Source: Delphinapterus leucas (Eukaryota; Chordata; Mammalia; Artiodactyla; Monodontidae). From it: 64,000 nucleotides of DNA. Each line of letters starts with the position of its first letter. Position 1 is the first letter of the stretch. Of the stretch, positions 11,140-22,354 are shown one piece after another. Position numbers and translations under genes: made by a program. The notes under the pieces were generated by a model that searched no databases, was not told the DNA's origin, and saw only the letters and a list, made by a program, of their open reading frames with translations. The DNA is taken from NCBI RefSeq assembly GCF_002288925.2, contig NW_022098050.1, positions 8,140,452 to 8,204,451 of the forward strand, given 5' to 3'.

Positions 11140-11900
11140 AGCAGACACTGAGAATGAGTTAAGAGTATAACACGTGTGCTGGGGAGTAATACCTATGAAA
11201 GGTAAATGGTGAGAAGGCAGGTTTAGGCACAGAAAGACTTGAGACCAGGATGCCAGTCAGGCTCCTGTGAAAGAAAAGAAGGAAGGAAGCAGAGTCCAGC
11301 AGGCAGAGCCTCAGAATGCAATGCAGCTGGGACAAATCCGGTCAACACAATGGAGAGCAATGAAGCAAAGATTGTCCATTAGCAGAGACCCACATTGTGC
11401 ACCAACAGCCAAGTCCTAATATATCCCTGTCATGTCATGCTCAGTCATCATCTGGGGGCTCCCTGAGAAGACCATGGCCTTGGTGCAATGGATCTCAAAG
11501 GTGCTGAAGCTGGAGGCTATCAGCTAGCCACATTCCTCGCCTCACAGCTGACCGGCAAGTTTTTTTATTGATGGGAGATCCAAGTATCACACCTCCATGG
11601 TTGCCATGATAACCCAGTCTATCGGGACTGCTATACAAGCAGCAAAGGTTCACTTCTCGATCATGTTACACCTTCATGCATTGGCTGTGGATCTATTCTA
11701 TTTTGCCCTCAAGTTCAGGACCCAAACTAAGAGAGCAGACACCATTTGGAGCATTGCCAATAGCTATGGTAAAAGCATAGCTCTAGAGGGTTTCACACTA
11801 ATAGGAGCTCACAATTCATTAGCCAAAATGGGTCACATGGTCCCACCTAACAACAAAGGGGTAGGAAGTTCAATCCTACCATGTGTCTGGAAAGTGAAGA
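11140..11900. repeat. Ancient LTR-like remnants, family not assigned
   Basis: At 11140-11450, tctggtaagcagacactgag, cagaatgcaatgcagctggg and following segments resemble 56230-56660 in the same order. From about 11590 a second piece has ttagccaaaatgggtcacat, cccacctaacaac and atcctaccatgtgtctgga, similar in type to inward parts of old ERVL LTRs. A 127-codon ORF (11597-11980) covers the second piece; it has no recognisable retroviral domain and I do not call it a gene. Confidence 0.4.
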
Positions 11901-13586
11901 GCCTGAAAGGAGCAACACCAATGACCACAACAGTAAACAAATTGGTCAACTCCCCAAAGTCTCCTTTACATTCTACATAAACAAAAAAGGCACAATTTGG
12001 GGGGTACTCAATAAGGCCAAATGATGTTTCTTTGTTTCTTTCCCAATAACTCAGAAGTAATCATTTCTCTAGGAATCCTTTCTATGTATAGCAATGGAGA
12101 CATTTACTAGCCTTGGAGCAGACCCTCCTTGTTTTGTAGGGAATAAATTAAATGTTCCCTTTTGGCTGCATAGAAGCAAGGCAAATAGGAACTCACTGTT
12201 ATGGGAAGAAGACTTGGACCTCTAGCTCTTTTCATCGTTGGGGCAGAATCACCCAGCCACCCCCAACCCTTGCCCATTTCCACTAACTGTAAAACTCCAT
12301 GGCTTTCTGAGAAAGCCATGGGAAATTTTGCTGGGAACCTTCTGTAACAGAAGAGGTTGAGACCACAAACTACTTCCTGAGACTCAAAGTTACTGAAATC
12401 CATTTTGGTGGTTAGAGGTGTTTCTGGCTATGATGTAGTGATAGAAAAGATAGCCAAACCTTGATGATAAAACCTTCCTGCAAGTAGAAAGAGACTGGAC
12501 TGTGATGGTGGCTTCTAAACCAGGATTTCCATAGCTGAAGGTGGATATGGTTATGGGTTTGTGAAAAGGCCAACTGAAGATTCTGCCCCAAAGCTCCTTC
12601 TGGTTGTGGAATTTGTCCCAGGGATGTGCCTATGAGTAGAGATGCTAATTAACAAACCATTGTAGATAAAGAATTGTAACTCGGAGATCCAGGCAAGTCT
12701 GGGATAGTCTACAATTGTGGGTAACACAGGAGGTACTACCGTCAGATCAAGAACACTGCCTCAATCACCAAAGGTCACTTGATAGAGACAGAATTGAGCC
12801 ACATGACAATACAAGTGGCAGCCCTTGGAGTTCCAAGCAGGTTCTTTGTTTTTCTCCTCCTCAAAGTATCACAATCAGGATGGACTCTTAGAACTAACTC
12901 AACCACTGTTCCTGGGCTTATTACAAAAACAGGAACCCAGACAGGAAGGCTGAACTCCTTGCTAATATGAACACAGGAAGACAAGTGAAGCTCAGGGCAC
13001 TGTACTTTGGGACATTGTTTGTCCCTGCATCTAATGTGATTCAGAAAATGTTAATATACAAAGCTATGTTGTCATACCCCAACAAGAACCCCTGAAGGCA
13101 AATTCCTCTAATTTGTTTTTAAATGACCTGTCCTGATTCTTGAGGTTCCTATTTGAATATAGAATTGTATAAGTCACAAACATCAGTAACATTTCTCTGA
13201 CTCTTTTCCCCACGCCTTCTAAAGCAGGATCTTTAGGCCTGGGCGGAGGTAGAGGAGAGGAGGGAGGCACTATTTCTGGGAATCTCCAGGGACACTTCGC
13301 CTGAGCTCACAGGAACATTTCTCTTTGCCACTCCACGGCATCAGCCATTTCTCTCTCCTCTTCCTGTGCTTCTCTGAAGCTGAGATGTCAGCCTGCTCAT
13401 GCCCTCGAGAGGCAATGCCCTTCAGTTTATAACAACCTGCCATCATAGGTGAGGGCCCTGGTATTGCCACCCCTTAAGAGAACTTATGGGGTAACTCACT
13501 GTGTTATACAAAGCCTCTGTCCCATTGCAGCTGAGCTATATCTTCTCAGAAGTGGGGAAAATTCCTCTCTGCTCATCTTTGTGTTT
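11901..13586. other. Unassigned non-coding sequence
   Basis: No gene, RNA gene or repeat family is recognised. All ORFs are under 100 codons and overlap across strands. Confidence 0.4.
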
Positions 13587-13602
13587 TAAATGTTACTCTG
13601 GA

Positions 13603-13743
13603 GGGAATTCCCTGGTGGTCCAGTGGTTAGGACTCTGTGCTTTTTCACTGCCGAGGGTGCAGGTTCAATCCCTGGTCAGGGAACTAAGGTCCCGCAAGCT
13701 GCACAGTGCGGCCAAAAATGTAAAAAAATTTTAAAAAATAAAG
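13603..13743 (+). mobile_element. Short CHR-type tRNA-derived SINE
   Basis: The head is gggaattccctggtggtcca, followed by an A box region (tggtccagtggtta), a B box (ggttcaatccc) and ctggtcagggaactaaggtc. The A-rich tail is interrupted by T runs. Target-site duplications of 16 bp, taaatgttactctgga at 13587-13602 and taaatgttactccgga at 13744-13759, differ at one base. Confidence 0.93.
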
Positions 13744-13759
13744 TAAATGTTACTCCGGA

Positions 13760-14719
13760 AATAAGACTGCATTGTTTCAAGTCCTAAGTCCCAGACATTT
13801 CATTGTGACCATTCTTCTCATTTTCACCTGCAGCCTGCTCACCCCAGGACTCAGACATTAGTCAATGAGGGCTGGACTGAAGGGCTGGCTGAGTGGGAGA
13901 CCATGTTGATACTCAAAATCATCTCAACTATTCAAGACAGGGGTGTTGTTCTTTGGAATGATAGTTGAGACAGTCTGGTTTACTCTGAGGAGTAATTTCT
14001 CAGTAGACTTCTAGGTCCCTCATTGAAGAAGAAACATGGTGACCCCTAGCTCCACGAAGCAGAGACACGAAGCTCATGGAGAGATTATCACTACACATAC
14101 CGAGATCATATTGTCTCATGTTCAGTAAAAAGTGGTGGCTGGACAATGGGGGGTGAAAAGTGAAGGGCAAGTGTCCCAACACTTAAGAGCCAGGGTCAGA
14201 TGTCTCTACCTCTCCTTATAATTTAGATGCCATCCCTTCATATCTGTTATCTGCATTGCATTAACCTGTTATGACTAGAAAAGATAGGAAACACAAAGAT
14301 ACGACAATGCCTTCTTTTCAGGTGAGGGGTTTATTGTGAGCAGAGGTACTTAGATGGAATGTGGGAAATATGCTGAAGGGACAGTAGGCTGATCAGCTTA
14401 AATGACACAGAATGACCATTAAGGAAAGTGTGGAAGAATTTGCCTAGGAAATGTAGCTTGTGGCCAAATGGTGGATGGTCTTGACTATCAGGCCATCAAT
14501 TTGGTGTCTTTATCATTTACAGGATTCCTGAGCAAACAATCTTATTTGTAGTCAGGGTCTTAGAAGCATATCTAGTACCTAGTAAGTATTAAATGTATAT
14601 TTTGATATTTGTGTATACTATTTTTCAATTTAATTGTGATGGAAAGATGATCCAGACATATGCTCTGATCTCAAACAGCTTTGTCTCTCATGCCTTGTTA
14701 CAGAAGGCCAAATTATAAA
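13760..14719. other. Unassigned non-coding sequence
   Basis: No gene or repeat family is recognised. Confidence 0.4.
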
Positions 14720-14960
14720 ACAATGTGATAAGTGCTGTCAGAGAAGTAGGCGTGACATTTTCTGGGCACAGAGCAGAATCTTCTTATCCTGGCTCTGCCT
14801 GGTGGAATCCAGTAAGGCAACATGGATGAAGTGATATCTAAGCAAAATATGAAGAGTAAGTAGCCTTTTACCAGCCGCAACAAAAGAATATTCTCAGAAG
14901 AAATAGCATGTGCAAAGGCAGACCAGGCATGAGAGAGAAAGCAGGACTGCTTGATTGGAA
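14720..14960 (+). repeat. Ancient interspersed repeat, family not assigned (copy 2)
   Basis: The motifs gataagtgctgtcagaga, aaatatgaagagtaag and gcatgtgcaaaggcagacca belong to the same decayed family as 52320-53010 and 58150-58480. No ends are preserved. Confidence 0.4.
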
Positions 14961-16106
14961 GGGAACTAGTCCCACCTCAATCCCCATTTTGTATTGTTTT
15001 GTTTTGATTTGTTTTATTTCCCTTTAGGCTCTTCTTTGGAGGGACCCGAGCTAAAGTTTGTGAATAGGTAGTGAGAAAGTAGAAAATCACGCTGCTAGTG
15101 GCTGGACCATGATGTCCCTAACTGAACATAAGCAATGCTCACGGGATATAAACAATGTCCAGACAAGTACTCTGTGACTATGTTTGGAACATGACAGGGA
15201 CAAGGCCACTAGACAACCACACATTCAAACACATATGCACCCCATGACTAAACATCCCCTTTCTGACTAACATGGATTACTGAGGCTTCTTCTCAGTGAT
15301 AACTCTAGCCCCACTTTAATGCTCCCACCACCTAAATAAAAATTATTTTAAAAAAACCAATAACTGAATTGCCTCTGCTTTCTGAAAACATCTAAATCAG
15401 AACTGGTCCCCATTCCATTAAATCCTCCTTAGGATCATCCAGCACAACTCCACGTCCTGTAAGAAGCTCCTCTCTACTCCCTCTTACTGAGGTGTTCCTG
15501 GAGTGTGTTCTCCCTTGCTGCAGCAAGCTAAATAGACCTGTCTTTTTCATTGTTATGATTACAGGTATATTCCTGGCAGTATTTGGTCGTGGGTTCTAAC
15601 AGCCATTTATTTAGAAATGCTACCAGGGAGCAGGAGTGAGGGACCAGAGGTGGGGTGATGGAAGGAGGGAAATTCAATGTAAGGATATATTATCAAGTTG
15701 GTCACTACTATGGGTGACTGCTGACTGATCTTCAGGACCTTCTGAGGAACCTTATGAAATGTATCTAAGAATTACCTGTCTAGGGAAGAAAAGAGGGAAG
15801 TACTTGCCCATTAGTTCCTGTCCTCCTTTGATCAAGGGACGTTCTACTGGTATTGGTTCCCTTGTACAATATGAATCAGAGTCAGAAAAGCCTCAGGGCA
15901 GAAAGCAAGGAGGACTCAGTGTGGGCTCAGGGCCAGGTGCTGTCTGTGCACAGCGGCTGAAGCCTGGTCAGGACTGGTCACTACAGCAGTAGCTGGAACA
16001 AGAGATGGAGCCAAGAACCTATGCAGCAATGCCCAAGAGGTCTTCTTTATGCCAAATTTCAGTTCTGCTGTGAGAAACAGTATTACCAAATTGTCAAAGA
16101 TAGAGC
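14961..16106. other. Unassigned, possibly containing an old LTR
   Basis: Around 15320-15600 the order cacctaaataaaaattat, a cctcctctctactccc-like stretch, cttgctgcagcaagctaaat, then attgttatgattacaggtat looks LTR-like, but I cannot place ends or a family. No gene is recognised. Confidence 0.3.
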
Positions 16107-16816
16107 TGCAGGGGAACAGAATATGCCACCCCAAAATATGCCCCTATGGGGCTTCCCTGGTGGCGCAGTGGTTGAGAGTCCGCCTGCTGATGCAGGGGAC
16201 GTGGGTTCGTGCCCCAGTCCGGGAAGATCCCACATGCCGCGGAGCGGCTGGGCCCTGTGAGCCATGGCCGCTGAGCCTGCGCGTCCGGAGCCTGTGCTCT
16301 GCAACGGGAGAGGCCACAACAGTGAGAGGCCAGCGTACCGCAAAATAACAAACAAAAAAACAAAAACAAAATATGCCCCTATGGCATAAAGATTAATTTG
16401 AGCTGATTGCTTTGAGAAACAGCAGGCAAAGGAGACGCTCTGAAAACTGAGTAGAAATTACTCTTTTGTAAGAGACATTTACATTTTTAAGGGAAATGTC
16501 CATTTGTACAGATGTCTCCCTCTCTGTACCAGGAAGAAATGGATGACTCTAAATTACAAGAGAATCTTGTTTACTGTGCTTTGCCTGGTCACCTCCCATA
16601 ACTGGCCTCCCCTTCAAACCTTTCTTTTCTTTTATCTTTAGTCTAGATGGTATTTAAGCCTGAATTTTAAGCCACCTCACACAGTTACTCATTTTTCTCT
16701 GGGTTTCTTCCTTGTACACGTCTGTTTTGTTTTTCTCTTGCTAACCCGTCTTTTATTACAGGGGTCCCAGCCAAGAACTTAGAAAGGTAGAGAAAAATCA
16801 TTTTTCCTCCTCTACA
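16107..16816 (+). mobile_element. Solitary LTR (copy B), split by a CHR-2 SINE
   Basis: It begins tgcaggggaacagaatatgc and ends cctcctctaca. After removing the SINE at 16150-16367 and one target duplication, about 475 bp remain, related along the whole length to the LTR at 869-1426. Shared landmarks include an agaatatgccaccccaaaat-type start, a ggcataaagatt-type stretch, gtaccaggaag, a ctaacccgtcttt-type region and a tttttcctcc-type end. The polyadenylation signal of copy A is not kept here. Confidence 0.65.
16150..16367 (+). mobile_element. CHR-2-type SINE inserted in an LTR
   Basis: The copy is full length, with the head gcttccctggtggcgcagtg, a B box (ggttcgtgccc), the body gcggagcggctgggccctgt, a gtaccgc end and an A-rich tail with C interruptions. 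A perfect 17-bp target-site duplication, aaaatatgcccctatgg, lies at 16133-16149 and 16368-16384. This shows clean insertion into the LTR. Confidence 0.95.
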
Positions 16817-17281
16817 TAGCACCACAAAGTTTCTAAAGGAAGCCCAATCACGAATGAAAATTAACAAAGAAGATTATAAACTGAGCACGCAGCTCCAGTG
16901 AGAGAGTAGAAATGAAGACCTGGAGTCTTTTGGGAGTTGGTGGGGGACAGAGTTGCTGGAAACTACACTGACACATGCAGAATTGGCAAACAAGTGTTTT
17001 CTTCCTGAATGCGGTGAAATTCAGAGAAAGTTTGCAAAGAGACAGAGTGAAAGAAAATTTGGGTTATTATTTTAGAAATGGATTTTGAAAGGGGGAAGAT
17101 TTAAAAAAAGAAAAAAAGCTTATCACTAGAAGAAACCGCTGACCTCAGAAATAAGCAGATGTGTCTCCACCACCAGGAGACAGTTTTAGAAAGGATTCTC
17201 CCTTGTTAGCTCAAGTTTATTCTTATCCCTAAACACAAACTGCCTAGGGGATTGAGACATGGGTTGATTGCAGAATTGCAT

Positions 17282-17828
17282 ATGTTGAGAGCCAGAGTGG
17301 CATAATAGTGGGAAATACAAACTCTGGAACCAGCCTGCCTGTGCTGAAAGACATGTATGTGATATTTAACTAGCTGTGTGCTAGTGAGCAATTTACTCAA
17401 CCCCTCTAGATCTCAGTTCTCCCTATTCGATAGATGGGGTAAGGGTGCCTACCTCACATAGCTGCAGAAAGAATTACATGGCAACAGGGGAGAGGGGCGT
17501 GGGGGGAGGAAGGATTGGGAGTTTGGGATTAGCAGATGCAAACGATTACATACAGGATGGATAAACAACAAGGTCCTACTGTAGAGCACAGGGAACTATA
17601 TTCAATATCCTGTGATAAACCGTAATGGAAAAGAATACGAAAAAGAATGTCTATATGTGTATAACTGAGTCACTTTGCTGTATAGCAGAAATTAACACAA
17701 CACTGTAAATCAACTATACTTCAATAAAATGTTTTTTAAAAAAAGAATTATATGGCAACATATGAAAAATTCTTAGCACAGTTCCTGGCACATAATCACT
17801 CAAAAGATGTTTGCTTTCAACATTTTCT
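17282..17828 (+). repeat. MIR SINE, forward, split by an L1 3' end
   Basis: The left part has atagtgggaaatacaaactc, aaccagcctgcctgtgctga and actagctgtgtgctag. The right part has cttagcacagttcctggcac and atgtttgc. Together they follow MIR from the tRNA-related head to the 3' part. The L1 fragment 17487-17741 and one 19-bp duplication interrupt it. Confidence 0.85.
17487..17741 (+). mobile_element. 5'-truncated L1, 3' UTR only
   Basis: It contains the 3' terminal L1 segment: ggataaacaacaaggtccta, tagagcacagggaactatat, ataactgagtcactttgctg, aactatacttcaataaaat and an A tail. Target-site duplications of 19 bp, aaagaattacatggcaaca (17468-17486) and the same with T for C (17742-17760), flank it. 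This is a severely 5'-truncated target-primed insertion. Confidence 0.93.
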
Positions 17829-17898
17829 TATCATCTAATTTTAAGATAGGCACAGTAGAAATCAGAAATCTAATATTTACTTAAATATTTAGACTCAG

Positions 17899-18285
17899 AG
17901 GGACTTCCCTGGTGGTGCAGTGATTAAGAATCCGCCTGCGGGGGCTTCCCTGGTGGCACAATGGTTAAGAATCTGCCTGCCAATGCAGGGGACACGGGTT
18001 CGAGCCCTGGTCCGGGAAGATCCCACATGTCGCGGAGCAACTAAGCCCATGCACCACAACTACTGAGCCTGCACTCTAGAACCATGAGCCACAACTACTG
18101 AAGCCCGCATGCTGCAACTACTGAAGCCCGTGTGCCTAAAGCCCGTGCTCCGCAACAAAGAGAAGTCACTGCAATGAGAAGCCCGTGCACCACAATGAAG
18201 AGTAGCCCCCTCGCCGCAACTAGATAAAGCCCGTGCGCAGCAACGAAGACCCAGCGCAGCCAAAAATAAAATAAAAATATTAAAA
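17899..18285 (+). mobile_element. Double-headed CHR-1-type SINE
   Basis: A 41-bp SINE head (17899-17940, gggacttccctggtggtgca through cgcctgcgg) is followed directly by a complete CHR-1-type SINE from 17941 (gggcttccctggtggcacaa). The complete part has the long body of repeated ccacaactactga and agcccg units and ends agcgcagccaaaaataaaat. One pair of perfect 16-bp target duplications, aaatatttagactcag (17883-17898 and 18286-18301), surrounds the whole unit, so head and full SINE behave as one insertion. Confidence 0.92.
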
Positions 18286-18301
18286 AAATATTTAGACTCA
18301 G

Positions 18302-18654
18302 TGCTTAACTTGCTTTGAAGTTTTGTTTTAAAGAATAATAGCATTTGCTTGAGTATATTTTAATTTTTAGAAGTTATTTACATAAGTTCCAGAAACCCAG
18401 AGTTGTACCATATTACCTAAAGCGATTAAGATCCACCATCTTAAATCTTATAGAAAACAACTTCCCGGCAAATCAGGACTTTAAGACTGTGGTACAGTGC
18501 TGGCACCTGGTGGCAGCAGGCCCTGAAACATGAAGTGTTCTTATTTAATGCTTCAGGAAGCAAACTGTCAACACCCATCACAAGATCTTAGCAGTCTGCT
18601 ACACTTTAGAACCCTTTCGAGTTCTAAAATATAAACCAGTCCTACAATTTTTCT
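18302..18654. other. Unassigned non-coding sequence
   Basis: No gene or repeat is recognised. At 18499-18513 the minus strand has a CTCF-like core with one mismatch at the second G of the GGC; I give it low weight. Confidence 0.4.
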
Positions 18655-19425
18655 AGAAAAGAAACTCCAAAAGACTAATAAATATATGAAAAAAATGCTT
18701 ATCATCCCTAGAAATCAAGGAAATGAAAACAATGAAATACCATTTTATACCCAACAGATTGTCAAATATTAAAAAGTCTGATACCAGTTGGTGGCCAGAA
18801 TATGGAAAAATGGGAACTCTCAAACACTGCTGTCCAAATTGGAGGTGCTATTTTGCTATACCAATAGCAATTTAGCAATATCTAGTAAAAGTGAGGATGT
18901 GCATGGACAGCAGTTGGGCAATTCTAATTTGGGTATATATTCTAAACCTGAGGAAATGTCTCTGCTCAAGGAAATGTGTTACAAGGATGTTCATGGCAGC
19001 ACTATTGTAAGAGCAAAAAAAAAAAAAATTGGAAACATCCTAAACGTTCAGCAATAAGAAGACAGCTAGTTTGTCATAGTTAAATAGCATAAAGCAGTAA
19101 AGCTGAATGAACAAGGGCTACATATGTATCAACATGGCCGAATCTTAAAAACAATGGTGTGAAAGAAGCAAACTTCAGAATGATACATACAGTATACTAT
19201 TTATGTACAAATGAAAGCACAGTACTATATGTTGTTTTTGGAAAACTAAACATGTAATGTACAAATATACAATGGAACAAGTTCAACACAGTGGTTGCCT
19301 TTAGGGAAGGAGGAAAGAGAATGGGATTGGGGAGGGGGATACACGGAAATTATAGCTGCAAGGTTTCACTTAATTTTGCCTATTTTCTCTGTCATTTTTA
19401 TATAAATTGGTGCTTATTATATTTT
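18655..19425 (+). mobile_element. Old L1 (L1M type) fragment, ORF2 C-terminal part and 3' region
   Basis: Decayed coding fragments such as a segment reading VARIWKNGNSQTLLSKLEVL match the C-terminal part of L1 ORF2. They are followed by L1M-like 3' sequence (atggccgaatcttaaaaaca, gaaagaagcaaacttcagaa, atacagtatactatttatgt). Frames are broken and there is no intact ORF. Confidence 0.75.
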
Positions 19426-19846
19426 TTTCTGCACATTTATATGCATACTATGGAACATTATTCAACCACAAAAAAGGAGTGGAGTTCTAACACGTGCTAC
19501 AACAGGGATGAACCTTGAGGACATTATACTAAGTGAAAAAAAGGCCAGCCACAAAAGGACAAATAGTGCACGATTCCACTTATGTGAGGCACCTAGAGTA
19601 GTCAAATTCATAGAGATAGAAGGTAGAACGGTGGTTGCCAGGAACTGGAGGGAAGAGGGAATGAGGAGTTGATGTTTAATGGGGATAGAGTTTCTGTTTG
19701 GGAGGATGCAAAAGTTCTAGAGATGGATGGTGGTGGTGGTTGGAAAACAATGTGAGTGTACTTAATGTCATCAAATCGTACACTTTAAAAAATTGGTTAA
19801 GATGGTAAAATCTTATGTAGATTTTACCACAATAAAAATGATTTTG
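19426..19846 (+). mobile_element. Second old L1M 3' end, same orientation
   Basis: It starts in ORF2 with a decayed HTMEHYSTTKK peptide (the usual L1 motif is YTMEYYSAIKK). It continues with gggatgaaccttgaggacat, gaacggtggttgccaggaac and ctggagggaagagggaatga, and ends gattttaccacaataaaaat. It abuts the previous L1 and overlaps it in consensus position, so it is a separate insertion. Confidence 0.8.
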
Positions 19847-20599
19847 GCCCTTTGGGCAACCACTCGAGTGTGGCAGAGAAGTATGCTATATTGATGCTTG
19901 CAGTTGTAGTACAGAAGTCAGTGGAAAGGCGAGGAGATAGCTTTAGCTAGCATTTCAGCCTTTCATAAAAGCTATAGTAATAGGATAACATCAAGATTTA
20001 GCGTTCGGTAATTAAAGACAAGAACAATTTTATTTTACTGCTTCTTGAAATACTAGCTTTTCCTGCCCTCTCACCAAAAAGGGACTAAGGCCAGCAGTGC
20101 CTGCTTATTTTTGAACAAGTTCTACTCTTCCACTCCCCCTCGACCCCACCCTCAGAAGCAGAGGTATGACTACAATTTCCTGATGACTCTTGGTTGTGGT
20201 GACAGGATACCAGGAGATGGCAGCAAAAGACCATCTAGTAGGAAAGTCCTGCCAGATGCCCAAGAGAACAGAGAGAAGTCACAAGTTGACTTTGATTGCT
20301 AGGTCCCCACCTCAATTCAGGAATGAGCTTAGTGTTCTGTCACTGTGTAATAACACCATGCCTGTGGCCGAGATACACCAAGCACAAGGTCATCAAGAGC
20401 CAATCACCGAAGAAAGAGCACTTCCAAAATGAGGAGAAGGAAAGAGAAAGATAACACGAGACTGGTCAGTTAAACTCATTGAAAACGTCTAGGTTCTAGG
20501 CTTGGTGGATCCAAAGCTGGGTAAAGCAATCTCTTCCCTTGAGACAATGTCTAGTAGAAGCTGTAAACCAGATGTAGTTACATGAGGAAAAACAAAAGG
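19847..20599. other. Unassigned non-coding sequence
   Basis: No gene or repeat family is recognised. Confidence 0.4.
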
Positions 20600-21090
20600 C
20601 GGGTCTAAGGTGTTTGGAATGACACCTGTGCTGGGTATTTTCCTTTGCCTTCCAGATCCGCTTTGTACCCTTTTCCTTACTGCTCTCTGCCCCAAAAGCT
20701 GCTCTGTGTGGATCGGAAGCCAGAGGACACAGGAGCCAGTGAATGCAGTGGGGAGATCAGAAGAGAAAAGGTGAGTGCCATCAGGCTTTTATTCCCATGA
20801 CTCTCTCCCTACAAGGTTGCTATCGCTCACCCTGCTGCAGAAGTTTCCTCTCGCGGGGGCCTGCCCTACAGGATTCCCTCTCATTCTAGTTACTAGTAAT
20901 GGCTCCTTCCCCTCCTCTCTCCTGATCTAGGGTTAGTAACAGCAGCTTCTAGTCTTGCTTCCTGCACTATCTCTTGGAGTCCTTTTCACTCCACCTATAT
21001 TTTAATGAAACACTTTGTAAATAAACCCTCCTTAAATGATCCCTATTGGTGTGCCATCTGTTTCCTGTTGGGACAGTGGCTGATACAACA
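20600..21090 (+). repeat. Ancient LTR-like element
   Basis: The 3' portion has an AATAAA at 21020-21025, followed by ccctccttaaatgatcccta, gtgtgccatctgtttcctgt and a closing ctgatacaaca that ends in CA. The 5' end is uncertain and no internal retroviral sequence is seen. Subfamily not assigned. Confidence 0.5.
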
Positions 21091-21339
21091 CCCGAATGAA
21101 TCATATTCATCCCCTAAGACTGAACTCAGGTAAAGAAAGTTGAAGAATAATAGGAGTGGTTTACATGGAGGCTATTCACATGTTTTCATGGAGGACCATG
21201 CGTAATTCAGTACCACCAGAAAATAAGTTATAAAGCAAGACAGGTCAATTCAGTTGAAGCTGAAAAGCAGTTAATATGACACACAAGGCTCTCCTGATCT
21301 GGTACCCAGTACCTTGAGGCTGGTGCCCAATGTCAGACA

Positions 21340-22310
21340 GTGTGTCTGAGAGAGAAAGGCAGTTCTTGAGGGGTGTTGATTCGTTTAGTGCTTTAGAATT
21401 TTGAATATAGTTTCTACCCAACATAGGAAGTTGGGAGAATGGTTAGGGCAGAAACTTGGCAATATGGAAACCAGCTGAGGAGAATCTACCACAATCCAGG
21501 CAAGAGATGAAAATGTGAACCAGGTTAACAGTATTTGGGATGTGTCTGATAAATATTTTAAAAGTAAAAAAAATCAATAGAACTGGATACTCAAATAGAA
21601 GTGTCAAAGAACAAATGAAAACCATCAGAGGTTAAAAAAGTACAAAGTTGAGTCTATTAATTTCCCATGCAATGGAACACACACCAGTGAAGAAATGCAC
21701 TGATTAATTTACTGAGGAAAAAAATATAGGTATTATTAAGTGCCAGAAAGGGAGCTTCATAGTGGTTACGCTAATGGAAGATTGAAAACTAACACTCTGG
21801 ATAAAACAGAATGAATCCATAGGTCTGACGAGGTTGGTTTACTCAAGTCCTAGCACCCGCTGGTCAGAAAAGCATCATCAATTAGTTCCAACAAGTGTGT
21901 GGCTTACCACAGTCACTCAAGAAGCATGATCTTTTGTCAGCTTCAGCTGGTTACAGACAGTTGTGGTGATACACAGCATTCAACTTTGATATCTCCTATG
22001 CAAGCACTGCTGTAAGTGGGACATTTTCCTTTGTTGGGGGGACAAGCATAGGAGGTGATAAAAGAGCTGAACATCCCCTCAGGCTACTGGCTTGCATGAC
22101 TAGTTGGATGCGGGAGTGCGGTAACATTAACTGTGATCGTGAATACCAGAAAAGGTTTAGGGGTGGAGAGCTGGTTAGGGGAAATGAAGTTGGATGTCTG
22201 GGCCACGCTGAATTTGAAGTATCAGTGAAACAGATGTGTCTGCAATAGAAAACTCTGGAGCAAGTCTCGAGAGATAGTTCTGGGAGTCAACTGGGAATAG
22301 TTAAGAGGAA
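21340..22310 (+). repeat. Ancient interspersed repeat in two blocks, family not assigned (copy 3)
   Basis: Block 1 (about 21340-21640) carries ccacaatccaggcaagagat and following text like the middle of the copy at 52320-53010. Block 2 (about 22130-22310) carries ggagagctggttagggg, gttggatgtctgggc and ttctgggagtcaactgggaa, which I read as the downstream part of the same family. The sequence between them, 21641-22129, is unassigned. Confidence 0.35.
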
Positions 22311-22354
22311 TCACCACTCAAGAATAGCACAGAGAGCAGTGGGCAAAGAGGTAT

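Noticed and set aside
11597..11980. 127-codon ORF that looked protein-like
   Set aside because: It lies over old LTR-like sequence, has no domain I know and no supporting exon structure.
18499..18513. Second CTCF-like site on the minus strand
   Set aside because: It has a mismatch in the invariant GGC part of the core, so it is too weak to list as a site.
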